A DNA stretch of 64,000 nucleotides from Ophiocordyceps camponoti-saundersi (nom. inval.) (taxonomy: Eukaryota > Ascomycota > Sordariomycetes > Hypocreales > Ophiocordycipitaceae), in assembly GCA_003339415.1 (NCBI GenBank), contig PDHQ01000004.1:8225-72224 (forward strand). The letters run 5' to 3'. A model generated the notes under the pieces. It did not search any database, was not told the origin of the DNA, and was given only the letters and a program-made list of their open reading frames with translations. Within the stretch, counting starts at the first letter, position 1. Each line of letters opens with the position of its first letter. Shown here piece by piece: positions 30,482 to 41,848 of this stretch. The position numbers and the translations under genes were made by a program.

Positions 30482-32025
30482 TCACCTGTACGAAGCAACA
30501 GAAACAACAGCCCGGACAACAAGGCCGAAACCACACAAGAAAACAACAAGCCTCGGCCTAGGCTTAAACGCAGCCAACAGAGTCTTGACAAAAGTCCAGC
30601 CCGAAGCCCGACCCGCAGCCCGGCCCGGCAAAGGCACGAAAGCAAGCCGCTGCGCGCCGCCAAGCACGACCGCCGACGACCCGGCGGGGATGTCGTGCAG
30701 GGCCGGAAGCGCGTATCTCACCAGAAGGCTCTTGAGAAGCCCGTCGTGAGCCTGCATGCGCGTTAGGAACTCGGACTGGCGGCAGACGCTTCGGGTGCGG
30801 TGGAGGCGGATGGCTTGGACCACGGCGCCTATCTCGACGGGTTTCTGGGGGGCGATGCTGCCCTCGTGGCGCCCCTTTCGCTGCTCCCATAGGGCGTTTG
30901 CCAGAGCGGCGACGTCCTCTATCGCCATGTTGGCGCCTTGGCCGATGTTGGGCGTCACCTTGCGCACGGCGTCGCCCACGCATATCATCCTGCCGCCGTG
31001 CCAGGTGTCGAAGCAGCCCTCTTCCAGGGGAGTCATGGTGCTGACCTGGCAGCGTTCCCAGAGGTGACCGAAGGTGAGGTCGGTGTCGATACGCTTGGAG
31101 GCGATGCTCTCGCACGTCTTGCGGGCTTCTTCGGCCGTGTATTGCGGTCGTTCTTCGTAGGCGTATCGTCGCTTCGTTTTGATGACGACGAACCAGAAGG
31201 CTTTGCTGTCTTTGCCGTTGAAGACGTGGATCGTGAGGCCGTGGTCTAGGAGGGAGAGCTGTAGGCCTGCTGTGACGCCCTTTACCGCGGTAGAGATTCC
31301 GAAGATGCAGGCGTAGTCGATGACCAGGTCTTTTTTTCGTACGTTCAGCGCAGGACGGATATCTCTCTTTTCGAAGGAGGCGTCTTACTCGATTTCTCCT
31401 TTTCCGTCACGATGCCCTCGCTGTCATGCCTCCATATCTCCGACCTCACGATGCTGTGCACTCCATCGGCGCCGACTACCAGATCGCCCGAGTACGCCTT
31501 GCCATCCGCCGTATGGACAATGGCTTGGTGGCCGTCGTCTTCGATTCGTATGACGTGCTGGCTGGTATGGACGAGATGCTTGCCGTGTAGTTTGCTATAG
31601 AGTATCTCAAGGAGTTTCTGCCGTTCCAGAAACGCAAGCGGATATCCAAAGCTGGTCTTCCCAGTCAGAGCCTTCCATCACAAAACCATGATGGTTAGAG
31701 AACGGGAGTGAACGAACCGAGACCGTAGAACCGTAGGATACTGGCTATGGAAGTAACCGCCGTCAGGGAAACGAATGCGGGCAAAGGTAAGAGGCTCTAT
31801 CGCCTCCTCGACCTCGTCAAAGATGCCGAGCTGGTCCAGGACTCGGGCTCCGTTGGGGAGGATGCCGACCGATGCCCCGACCTGGGGACTTATATCACGA
31901 CCCTGTTCGAGTATCTCGTAGGATATGTTGAGTTTTTCCAGGCAGTGGGCGAGAGTGAGCCCTGCTATAGAACCGCCTACGATCAGGACCTTGAAGCTAT
32001 CCTTGGCCATTGGTGAAAGAGACAT
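30482..32025 (-). CDS. idtM: Indole-diterpene FAD-dependent epoxidase (PaxM/IdtM-like)
   Basis: Three exons (31724-32025, 31389-31651, 30482-31329) encode 470 residues, close to PaxM (about 477). It epoxidises the geranylgeranyl chain of 3-geranylgeranylindole stepwise, setting up cyclisation by the idtB product. The N-terminal FAD motif is VLIVGGSIAGLTLAHCLEK. Next come RFGYPLAFLERQKLLEIL, the DG motif VVGADGVHS, and the ribose-binding motif ICVGDAVRKVTPNIGQGAN. A C-terminal membrane segment (LVVFLCGFGLVVRAVV) fits membrane association. Exon 1 ends at a GTCTCG donor, which is weak, and pairs with a CCAG acceptor that restores RFGYP; a 60-bp alternative (GTTCTA donor) would add a few residues. 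The second intron (GTAAGA donor) joins EKEKS to LVIDYACIFGIS. It is divergent from P450 B. Confidence 0.92.
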
Positions 32026-32962
32026 GCTGGCTCTGGGAGACGAAGAAGAGGATTGTTTATTTTGATGCTATTCCTATCCCTTTAAAGACGTCCAGACCTG
32101 CAACCCATGATGCTCTCATCTGCACAAGAGCGAGATTGCATCCTGCACTTGATTCAAGATGACGACAGGACAGAGACTGCGAATCTCATGCCGTCTAGCC
32201 ATCGGTTACAGTTCTTGTCTCAGTCTCTCCTTTGTCTGGCAGCTTACTTACACGTGCTCGCTTTGATCCATGCAGTTGTTTGAGATGAGATGGATCTCAA
32301 TGAATCACGTTGTCGTCGTCGTTGTCGTCGTCGTCAACCAAAAGGACGTCGATAATGTATATAGCTGCAGTCGTGTCCCACAAACATGCACATTCCAGCA
32401 TACGGATGCACATATGTATGCTATACATATGCACGAAAGGATCCAATGCTCTTTTCGAATCGCCCATACGAACGGACAACTCCGTACATGATGCCAAGGC
32501 CCCGGAAGAAGTGGCTGCATTATGAATCTGCAGTGGAAGGTGGTCATCATCATCACTCTTCCCTGAGCAGCATCCAGTTATGCAAGATATATCTATATGT
32601 AGTTGACAGTGTTATACACACACACACACTCGCATACATACGAACATCTACATACAATACCACATATCCGTTCATACATACATACAACAGAACGATATGT
32701 GACCTCGGGTCCACCCATGATAATCCTTCGTATCATCAGAGGGCCAACGGCCAAAGACTAAAACCTGGTGCTTAAGCCGAGTTTCCATCGACAGAAGCCA
32801 GGATAACAAACTATGTGACATGCAAAACACTGCACAAGGTTCACGTACATACTTGTTAGAGACCATCTATATACACGGCTTCTCAAGGCATACACCACCG
32901 TAATCTCCCTTACAATCTTCCCACCAGAGTCCCCGGGGAAAGCAATTCCAGCGCGGGAAACC
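32026..32962. other. Divergent promoter region between idtM and P450 B
   Basis: About 0.94 kb separates two divergent cluster genes, so it presumably holds both promoters. It contains GTCGTC repeats (32310-32334) and (CA)n/ACATAC tracts (32615-32690). No gene is seen. Confidence 0.6.
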
Positions 32963-34859
32963 ATGCCGTCGTCCCTCCTCCTCGTCCAGGCCCCCATCGC
33001 CTTGGCCCTCTTCCTCGGCATCCTCCTCGTCGAGCTCGGCCGCAGGAGGAAAAGCAAGATACCTACAGTCAGAAGATGGCCGACGCTATTCCCCGAAATC
33101 TTCGACCGCTTGACCTACAACCGGAACGCGGTTGAGCTGGTCAGAGAGGGATACAGCAAGGTATATACGCTCGTACCCTTTCTTCCTCTTGTCTTCCCCG
33201 TCCTAAACAGCTTCGTTCTCTCTCTCGTAGTATAAAGATGAGCCGTTTAGATTACTCAAGATGGACATGGACTTGGTCGTCATCCCTCTCAAGTATGCCT
33301 CGGAGTTACGCGCCGTTACGAGCGACAAGCTTGATCCCCTGACGGCCAGCTTCGACGACAATGCCGGCCATCTCACCAAGATCCTTCTCGGGAGCGAGCT
33401 TCACTCGGATGCCATTCACAGGCGTCTAACACCTGGCCTTCGTAGGTTCAATCAGGCGGAGGACTTGCTTCTTCTTCTTCTTCTTCTCTTCTAACTCTCT
33501 GCTACAGCGCGCATCATCCCCGTCGTAGTTGACGAACTTCAATTCGCCTTCAATCATGTCTTGGGTCAAGGAACCGATTCAGGTGAGTTCTGATGTTGTT
33601 GCATCCCCCCAAGATCCCATCACTGATAGTATTCACCTCCTACCATTCTAGACTCGGTCACAGCGGTTAACCCATACGACATGGTTCTCGACCTATCAAC
33701 CCGCGCCGCCGCCAGAATCTTCGTAGGAGAACCCATCTGCCGCGACGAAACGTTCCTCCAGACAACAGCATCATACAGCCGCAACAGCTTCAGCACAATC
33801 GACACCTTCCGTAACCTAGGCAGTCTCATCGGCCTCTTCGGCCGCGCCATGAGCTCGACCGTCAACGACGCCCGCGAACAGTTGACGTACGTTCAGAAAC
33901 TACTCGGCTCAGAGGTTACGAGACGAAGGGCCAAACCGGATGAGAAGCACGATGACTTCCTCCAGTGGTGTATGGACCTGGCTCGTACCCCGGACGAGTC
34001 CATCCCAGAGTCTATAGCCCATCGCACGCTCGGAATCCTAAGCATGGCCGTCGTCCATACCACGGCTATGGCATCGACTCACATGCTCTTCGACCTCGTC
34101 AGTGACCCGGACCTGCTCGAGTCGCTCCGCGAAGAGCAGCGGCGTATCTTGCCTGGTGGTTGGTCTACCATCAGCCAAAAGGCCATGCTTGACATGAGGC
34201 TGCTCGACAGTCTGATGAGGGAGTCGCAGCGGTTCAATCCCGTGGGTGAATGTGAGTTTTCGCTTTCCATCCTTCAACAAGTGAATCATCATCTTGAACG
34301 CCCAAGCTTGTAGTCACCTTTCGACGCATCGTGAGGAAGCCCATCACCTTGGCGGACGGATACCGGCTGTATCCGGGACAGCAGATCGCCATACCTGCCA
34401 AGAACCTCAACAGAGACGAGGGCGTCATTCCCGATGCCGATTCATATGATCCTTGTCGCTGGGCAACGCAGCAGCAGGCTTCTGCCTCCTTTGCCCACAG
34501 CAGTTCAGCCAATTTGCACTTTGGCCTTGGCCGATATGCCTGTCCGGGACGCTTCTTTGCCGCGGTTTGTCGTCCTTGTTTTTCTTCCTCTTTCTCTTCA
34601 TCCCCTTCTTCTTCTTCTTCTTCTTCTTCTTCTTCTTCTTCTTTACATACATACCCTTCACTTTTACTCTCAGCATCACTGACTGACTTGATTTCCTACT
34701 ACGCAGTACATGATCAAAGCCATCATGAGCCGCCTCCTGCTCGAATATGACATTGAACTCCAAGACGGCAGCCATCGTCGCCCTCCGAACACCATCTCGG
34801 GCGACAAGATTCTTCCCAACAGGGACGCTGTCGTCCTTCTTCGACGTCGTCAAGCGTAG
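32963..34859 (+). CDS. Cytochrome P450 B of the indole-diterpene cluster
   Basis: Six exons (32963-33160, 33231-33441, 33508-33582, 33652-34251, 34314-34564, 34707-34859) encode 495 residues. The N terminus is a membrane anchor (LALFLGILLVEL). The I-helix region is GILSMAVVHTTAMASTHMLF, the ExxR motif MRESQR, and the heme loop HFGLGRYACPGRFF. The last intron, just after the heme loop, contains a CTT/TTC repeat (about 34605-34642). Another pyrimidine repeat lies in intron 2. All junctions are GT-AG and keep frame. It should oxidise the indole-diterpene scaffold; the position is unknown. It is divergent from the idtM-like gene and in tandem with the DMATS gene. Confidence 0.9.
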
Positions 34860-36099
34860 TTAGTAGTCTCGGGTGTCGTTTAGGGATGTCAGCCACTCAT
34901 CTTGATCCGACGATGATCTCGAATATCACCATCAATTAAGCTTAAAAGCATCTCATTAGTTTCATGTATATCTGATGTATAATATAGCTGCATATTATAC
35001 TACCGACTGCTCGTTGCTTCCACAAGTCTATGCATACATAGATACATATATATAGTATATTAAGATGAAACAGTCAAGGTGGAAGACGTCAACCTGTATA
35101 TTCCAGTTCACAACTCCTCCCTACTCCCTACAAGTGTCTTCACCTGTATGTGATATCGTCTGGTCATATCCCTGGGTTTTCACCAGGAGATCTGTCAAAC
35201 TACATGGCAGTTTTGAAACCAAGGTGAGATCAAGGCGTTCATCCATTCAGAGCTCATAGCTGCAGCAATGATATATGGATCATGCTCTTCGTACGCGCAT
35301 AAGAGACTCCCCAAGTATCGTCACCCAATGCCGATGTCGCGTTCAACGTCATGACACGTTATATTCTACCACAAGTCAGTGTAACCCATCACGCCGTAAC
35401 CCCCCTTTGCTCACAAGAGCCTCTCTCTTTCTCCTGCAACTGGAACACGACATGCGCAGAGTCGACCCCTTGCACATGTTACAGGATAAGCGCACCCCTT
35501 CCCACAAAGCAAGGCACTTTCTGCTCCGTAGGCGCGCGACATGGACAAGACGTAACGCAGATTCGCGCGTATACGAAGACATGGGTATATGCCCTTCATA
35601 TCTTACAGACGCAGCAGGGGAATAGCCGCAGATGTTTGAGATGTACTGGCACGTTTGTATGCTAGGCCTTTGGCGTTAGCAAGCCTGGCGTCGGTCATCG
35701 CGATATACGCAACAGCTTCGCTTCCCCCCGTAGTGAAGGAGGACTCGGAGCCCCGAGTGTCAACCCATTATTCTGGTTCAACAAGTTCCTATCTACCCCT
35801 GACAGTACTCTACTTTTCTGTTCGCAAGCGGACGACCTTCTGCCCATTCATCAGAATTGACGCCATGTTCCCCTTCGTAAACCTGCTTGCCATGATAGAC
35901 GGTGCGTCAAGGCATTATGTAAATACATCGTCTGATCGTAGTATTACGAGCTTTCAAAGTGTCTGATCCCACTTCTTTGGTTCCAATCTGGCTGATCTCC
36001 TTACTTTCTCTCTCTCTCCCTCCCTCTCTCTCACACATCCCGGATCGCCCCCTCTCGTTCCAACTTCCTCTCCCCATTACACGCCAACCATTCGAAACC
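34860..36099. other. Intergenic region before the DMATS gene
   Basis: About 1.24 kb. TATATA-rich stretches lie at 35040-35065 and a CT tract just upstream of the DMATS start (about 36008-36035). Open frames here lack resemblance to known proteins. Confidence 0.5.
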
Positions 36100-37528
36100 A
36101 TGGCAATCAAGCAAGCAGAAAACGGCAGCAATTCAACCGATGCCGACCTGGCCTACTGGGAGCGTAACCTCGCCCCTGTCCTGAGCTCCCTCATGAAGTC
36201 GGCCGGAACCTACTCAGCCGATGAGCAGGAGGCTCAACTTCGTCTCCTGACCGAGCACGTTCTCCCGCGTCTCGGACCGAGACTCTCTGCCGCTCACACG
36301 ACATCTTTCCTGACACAGAGCGACTCTCCCCTGCAGCCGCAGATGAACTTTAGGCCTGGCAAGTCAACCGTTCGTTACTGTTGGGAGCCGTTGGGGACCC
36401 AAGGCGGTAGCGAGAGCGACCCATTCGCCATCGATGCCGCTCGAGAGGCGCTGCAGCATATTTCGTCCGCTTTCCAGCTCTGTACGAAATGGAGCGACAC
36501 CTTGCTTTCAGCCTTGGCCCCGACGGCAGAGGAAGTGCGAAAGGTCCAGGAGATGCTTCCAAAGTGGCTGGCCAGCTTAGGTCCGCCATCTGATATCACT
36601 CCCCCGAAGCGGTTCCCTTTCAGCATGATCGGCATGGACATGAAGGGCTCTGGCGTCGGCATCAAGGCATACTTTAACCCTAAGATCAAGGAGTTTGCTA
36701 CGGAGACGCCGGCGACTGACTTGGCTTGGGACGCCTTGCGTAAACTGAAGCCTTCTCTTGAGCCGGACGCGATCGATACGGTTGCAGAGTGCGTTCCTGT
36801 CGGATACCAAGAGCGGGAAGAAGGCTCAGTTCACTGATGATGCCATCGTCTTAGGTTCCTCGCAAAGCGCCCGGTTCCATGCGCAGTCGAGCTCATAGGG
36901 ATCGATTGGGTAGAGGAAGCCGCCATGTCCGACGCCAGGGTGAAAATCTACGTTCATTGCAGGAACAACTCTTTCAACACCGTCCGCGACTACATCACCC
37001 TTGGCGGCCTCATCCAGGAAGAGACGACCATCAACGGTCTGAAGCAGTTATCCAAGATCTGGCACCTACTCCTCCAAGAGCCCGAGGGCATCGCCAGTGA
37101 GGATTACGATAAGCCTCTGACCGACATCTCTGCCATGTATCAGAAGTTGTATTTCAGCTTCGAGCTCAGACCTGGTAAGAAGCTCCCTGAGGTTAAGACT
37201 TACTTGCCCACCTGGCATTACGTTCGAAGCGACGAGGAGACGGTGAAGAACTACGAGGAAGTCTTTCGTTTGTGTGGACTTGCGTGGGGGCAGGATGGTC
37301 AGTATAAGAAGCTCTTTGAGAGCGCCTTGTAAGTTGCTTTTTCCCAGCTTGTTCAGAGCATTGTCAGAAGCTGATATTGGTGGCCTGCCTTGCAGCGGAT
37401 CAGTCAAGCATGGGCGTAAGACGCCGGTTCATTGTGATGCGTCGTTCTTGTTCTCCTTGAAGATGGGCATCTACCAGACCCTGTACTGGAATCCGCCGCT
37501 CGATAGAGAGGGAGAAAAGGGGGAATGA
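36100..37528 (+). CDS. DMATS-type aromatic prenyltransferase (PaxD/AtmD/IdtF-like)
   Basis: Three exons (36100-36788, 36855-37328, 37396-37528) encode 431 residues, normal for the dimethylallyl-tryptophan-synthase (ABBA) family. It would transfer dimethylallyl from DMAPP onto an aromatic carbon (or an alcohol) of the indole-diterpene. Family landmarks are DLAYWERNLAPVLSSLM, the substrate-region Glu context RYCWEPLGTQ, KRFPFSMIGMDMKG, SGVGIKAYFNPKIKE, and the beta-strand sequences VKIYVHCRNNSFNTVRDYI and HCDASFLFSLKMGIYQTLYW. The upstream frame is open but begins without ATG, so the ATG at 36100 is chosen. Cluster DMATS enzymes usually prenylate the benzenoid ring, but the site and number of additions cannot be told here. 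Confidence 0.92.
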
Positions 37529-38409
37529 AGGGATATCTAGATGACTGTTTGAACGACAAGGTTGATACGGAACGTGTAAACGGATTATGTAGTTTTCTAT
37601 GTGTCAATATTCACGATGCTCTCTTTTGTGACTGATGGATGTGATGGGACTGTCGGTTATATATGTACGTCTGTACGTGAGAAGAAGAAGATCTCATCGA
37701 TGAGTTGGAAACATCATTGGCTTGCAGGAAGAGAATCATGTTGGCAAGTCTATTGAGAGGCCCATGTTGACTTGATTCATCGTGTCCTGTATATGTATGT
37801 GTTGACATGGCCACATGTGAGATATACAGCGGCATAGATTCCTCCCAAGTCAACCCTTCACGTTACTTTCAAGTGATGAATCCCTTGATTTGATCTTCTC
37901 GTATTCCCTGACGTCAATGATACAGACAAGATGCGATGGATCTCAGTAGACGTGATGTGAAAAGGGGCAGCGGTTAAGCTACATACATACATACACATCT
38001 TCCTACACAGCATGTGATTTCTTCCCCTGCTTTCACCTGACGCCGCATCAGCTTCGCTTCCATTTCAAGAACTATCGGCTATGCGATCTAACGAACCACA
38101 TCGTCAGCATCACAGGCTTCGCTTCCGGGCCTTATCTACTGCAAACCCCTTGATAATCCCGTCTACGAAGAGTATGGTGGCCGCCGCAACTGGCCTCCCC
38201 CCCTGCTTCAAGGGGTGAACGAGATCAGGGTCAGAATGTCGGCCTCGACTGCGTTTCAATCTGCGAATGATGCTATCGAGGCTACCTATGGTCATGTCTT
38301 GAAGGCTCATATATATCTTTACCCCGGCTTCGTCAACCTCCCTTTACTCCGTATAACATGCGCTTTGGCCGGGACGCTTCACAACTGGTTGATGATGAAC
38401 CGTAGCGAA
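37529..38409. other. Intergenic region between DMATS and P450 C
   Basis: About 0.88 kb with an ACATAC repeat (37981-37996). An in-frame open stretch upstream of the P450 C start (from about 38215) is probably 5' UTR. No separate gene is seen. Confidence 0.5.
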
Positions 38410-40474
38410 ATGGAGTTCCTCTCCCAGACGTATCCAAGCGGGATCCCCTGGAAACAAGCTCTCAGCGCCGTCCTCTTCTTCGGTCTAGTCTCATGGCTCT
38501 TCTATCCCTCTCCAAAACAAACATCAGTTCCGCTTTTCGGATCCCGCTGGTCGTGGGAACCGAAGTTGATGACGAGGCTACGTTTCGCATCCGGGGCACA
38601 AGCCATCATCGGAGAAGGATACTCCATGGCACGTTATCATCTCATCACTCAGCGAGCATGTTTCCCTCAAGGCTATCTAGACAACTAACTCTCTCTCTCT
38701 CTCTCTGTCTATCTCGCAGTGCAAGGATTCGATGTTTCGAATCTCGCGGACGGACGGCGACTTGCTCGTCTTGTCGCGAAAGTATCTCGATGAGTTGCAC
38801 AATGCACCTGTTCATCGATTGAGTTCCATTCAGGGCTTGATCAAGGTAAAAGCCTTGTTACCGGTGATGACAATGGTTCCTCCTCTGATGGCTTGTAGAA
38901 TTTCGGCGGTCGCTATAGTGGCATCAGCCTCCTCGGCGAAAGCGACGTTGGCACTCGAGCTCTTCAGGTTGGTTCAGCCGCATCCATGGGAGAGAAGGTT
39001 GTCGGTGAGTTGCTGATGAAGAAGCCGATAAACGAAAGACGAGAATCACGCCCAACCTCGCCAAACTGTCAGACGAGATGAGAGACGAGCTCGAATACGC
39101 GCTGCAGACGGAGATGCCCGACTGTCAAGGTATCGTGTTACCGCTTCCGTCTCTTCTGCTCTACGACTAAGATTCCACAACAGATTGGACAACCGTCTCC
39201 GTTCAGCCTCTCCTGCTCAAGCTGCTAGGCCACGTCACGCAACGCGTCTTCATCGGCTTACCCCTCTGCCGTAACGAGAAATGGCTCGTCATTTCCTCTG
39301 AGCATGCCCACAACGGTACGATACCCATCCATCCTCCTTTCCTGGAGGGAGAGGCACAACAGGGTGATGCGACGGGGTCTGACACACACTCTCTCTATCT
39401 CTCTCTCTCTCTCCAAAAAAATGAAGTAACCATGACGCAAATGGCCATGCGAGTCGTACCGCCTTGGATGAGACCCCTGCTCCATCTTGTGCTCCCGTCT
39501 TGTCGGAAGTACAAGGCCTGTATCCGCGGCGGCAAGGAACTGATTGCGCCAGAGGTGAGGCGCAGGCGTCGTCTGGAGGAGACGGATCCGGACTACGTCA
39601 AGCCTGAAGACCTGCTGCAGGCCATGATGGATCTGTCCGTTCCGGGCGAGAAACAGAGTCAGGCCGAGGATCTGGCCCACCGACAGCTGCTCATGACTCT
39701 GGTCGCCGGTCACAGCACCGCGGCAGCCGGCGCACACGCCCTCTTCGATCTCGTCGCTCGGCCTGGTTGCCTGGAAGAGCTGCGGCGCGAGGCCGTTCAA
39801 GTCTTGCAGGATGAGGGCGGCTGCTGGCAGAAACAGTCGCTGAGCAAGCTTGCCAAGATGGACAGTTTCCTCAGAGAGTGAGTCGAGCCCCTGTTTTCCC
39901 CTTGATGCCGGGTGTTAACGTTGGAGTCCGTTTCAGGTCTCAGAGGATGAATCCGCCCAGTCTACGTGGGTAGCCTCACAACTCTTTCGAGCCAGCTAAA
40001 CAGACCGCTGACCTGCCCAAAGTGGGCTTTCATCGTATTGTCCAGGACCCTGCAGGCATGACTCTCCACGACGGGGTCCACGTCCCTTATGGCACGCACA
40101 TCTGCATCGCACCGCACTCAATCTCAAGCGATCCGACGGTGATCCGTCAGCCAGAAGTCTTCGACGGCCTTCGCTACTTCCAAAGACGTCGCGAGAAGCC
40201 CGACGAAGCTTCTAGACACCAGCACGCCACCGCCGACAAGGATCACCTTCACTTTGGCTACGGCACCTGGTCGTGTCCCGGCCGCTTCCTCGCGTCGGCC
40301 GAGCTCAAGATGGTTCTGACGGAGCTGCTCCTGCGGTACGAGTTCAAGTACAGCGACGGGGAGTCAAGGCCGGTGAATCACACCATCGAGGAGTTTCCGT
40401 ATCTCGATGTCGAGACGTCGTTGTTGATCAGGCGGCGTCGTCGTCGTCCGGCTGAGAGGGAGGCCGGGTTGTAG
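38410..40474 (+). CDS. Cytochrome P450 C of the indole-diterpene cluster
   Basis: Eight exons (38410-38628, 38720-38845, 38899-38967, 39039-39129, 39184-39315, 39427-39877, 39937-39965, 40023-40474) encode 522 residues. The start at 38410 has the best context; ATGs at 38392 and 38395 are in frame. The membrane anchor is ALSAVLFFGLVSWLF. The I-helix is TLVAGHSTAAAGAHALFDL, the ExxR motif LRESQR, and the heme loop HFGYGTWSCPGRF. The first intron appears to use a GC donor (exon ends TCCATG, then GCACGT) instead of GT. This is inferred because P450 A and B have an intron at the same place and only that junction keeps the frame. If this donor is not used, the gene would be defective. It is the right-most cluster gene I can recognise. 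Confidence 0.86.
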
Positions 40475-41812
40475 GATGAGTTTCGTCCCGGCCAGTTATC
40501 CCGAGACTGGTCAGAGAAGAGAAGGGGTTATGCGTTAGAGTTGAAACACGGCATCGTATGAATGGAAATGATGATTTATGCCTCTCAATCTTCGAAGATA
40601 TGAACGAAATGTACATACTCATAACTTTGACGTTTCTAATGATAGCCGAGGCCGCTCATCAGTTCATCGTGCCCGCAAACAAACCCACCTTCCCTCCCCC
40701 TTTTTGATAGTTCAGTCGAGAGAGAAGACGTGTTCGCAAGGAAACAACAAGTCGTGACAACAAAGGCATAGATTTGCCGAATTTCGTCGTAGCGTCACAG
40801 ACCTTGTCGTTCGCCTCAAGATCAAGGGCAGGCAGCTGAAATGACTGAGACAGACAGAGTACATACGTACTGCATAGGTAGTTACGCACCCCATTGATAC
40901 AGTGATGTGAGTGTACGTACGTACGTCTTACCCCCGGAAAAGCTCATGTCAAGGCGAGGTGAAATTTTCCCTATATCCGTAGAAAGGGTCAGACCGGAGC
41001 TCTCACGAGGCGAAGGAGGATTGATCCTGAGAGACTTTCAAGGCGCCGAGAGACGGGAAAGGCAGGCAGAAAGGGAAAGCAAAAAGAAAGCAAGAGAGAA
41101 AGACGCTGTGTCGATCTTTGACGTTTCCAGCCAGAGCTCTGCTTTAGCCACACCCTAGGTTCTCTCTTATGCACACACACACAAACATACACTCCTTCGT
41201 TTTTCCCTCGGCTTTCTATGTATACTGTTTTCTGTAAGCCTCGTGAGAGAGTCTTCTCGGCTGTGGCTATGTGCGAGGATCCCATTTTCGACAGACGTAC
41301 ATGTCACATACGTGTATCATGTGTGTATACGGATGTATATGCCGTGTGTTTGTGTATGCCGTCATCATCATCACCTTGCTCGTTCATCATCATCATCATC
41401 AACAGCATCCTCTTCAATATCTGTACTTGTAAAAGAGCATCTAGGGATCTGACTCTTAACGAACCCAGATTCCCGCCTCGTTTGAAAATGGCATTATTCT
41501 TGTCCCCGGTCATCGATCAGCATTACATGCATATTATCACAAACAGCCTCTAAGAACACAGATGAATACACGTAAATCCTCGGAGTAAAAAAAAACACAA
41601 GCGTCATACTAACGTAGCCACACTCCCCCGGAGGCTACGCCAGAACCAGGGGTGTGTGTGAATGAAGGAGAGAAGTGGCCATGTCTCTATCCGTTCATAC
41701 CTACCAAGAGAGAGAACACATTACGGATACATGTACGAAATCCCGAAAAGAGACTTGCAATGTCTAGCAAAAAGGTCTCCGTCTGTTTAGGGCTGTCAGT
41801 AACGGCTTTCTT

Positions 41813-41848
<36 letters not shown>

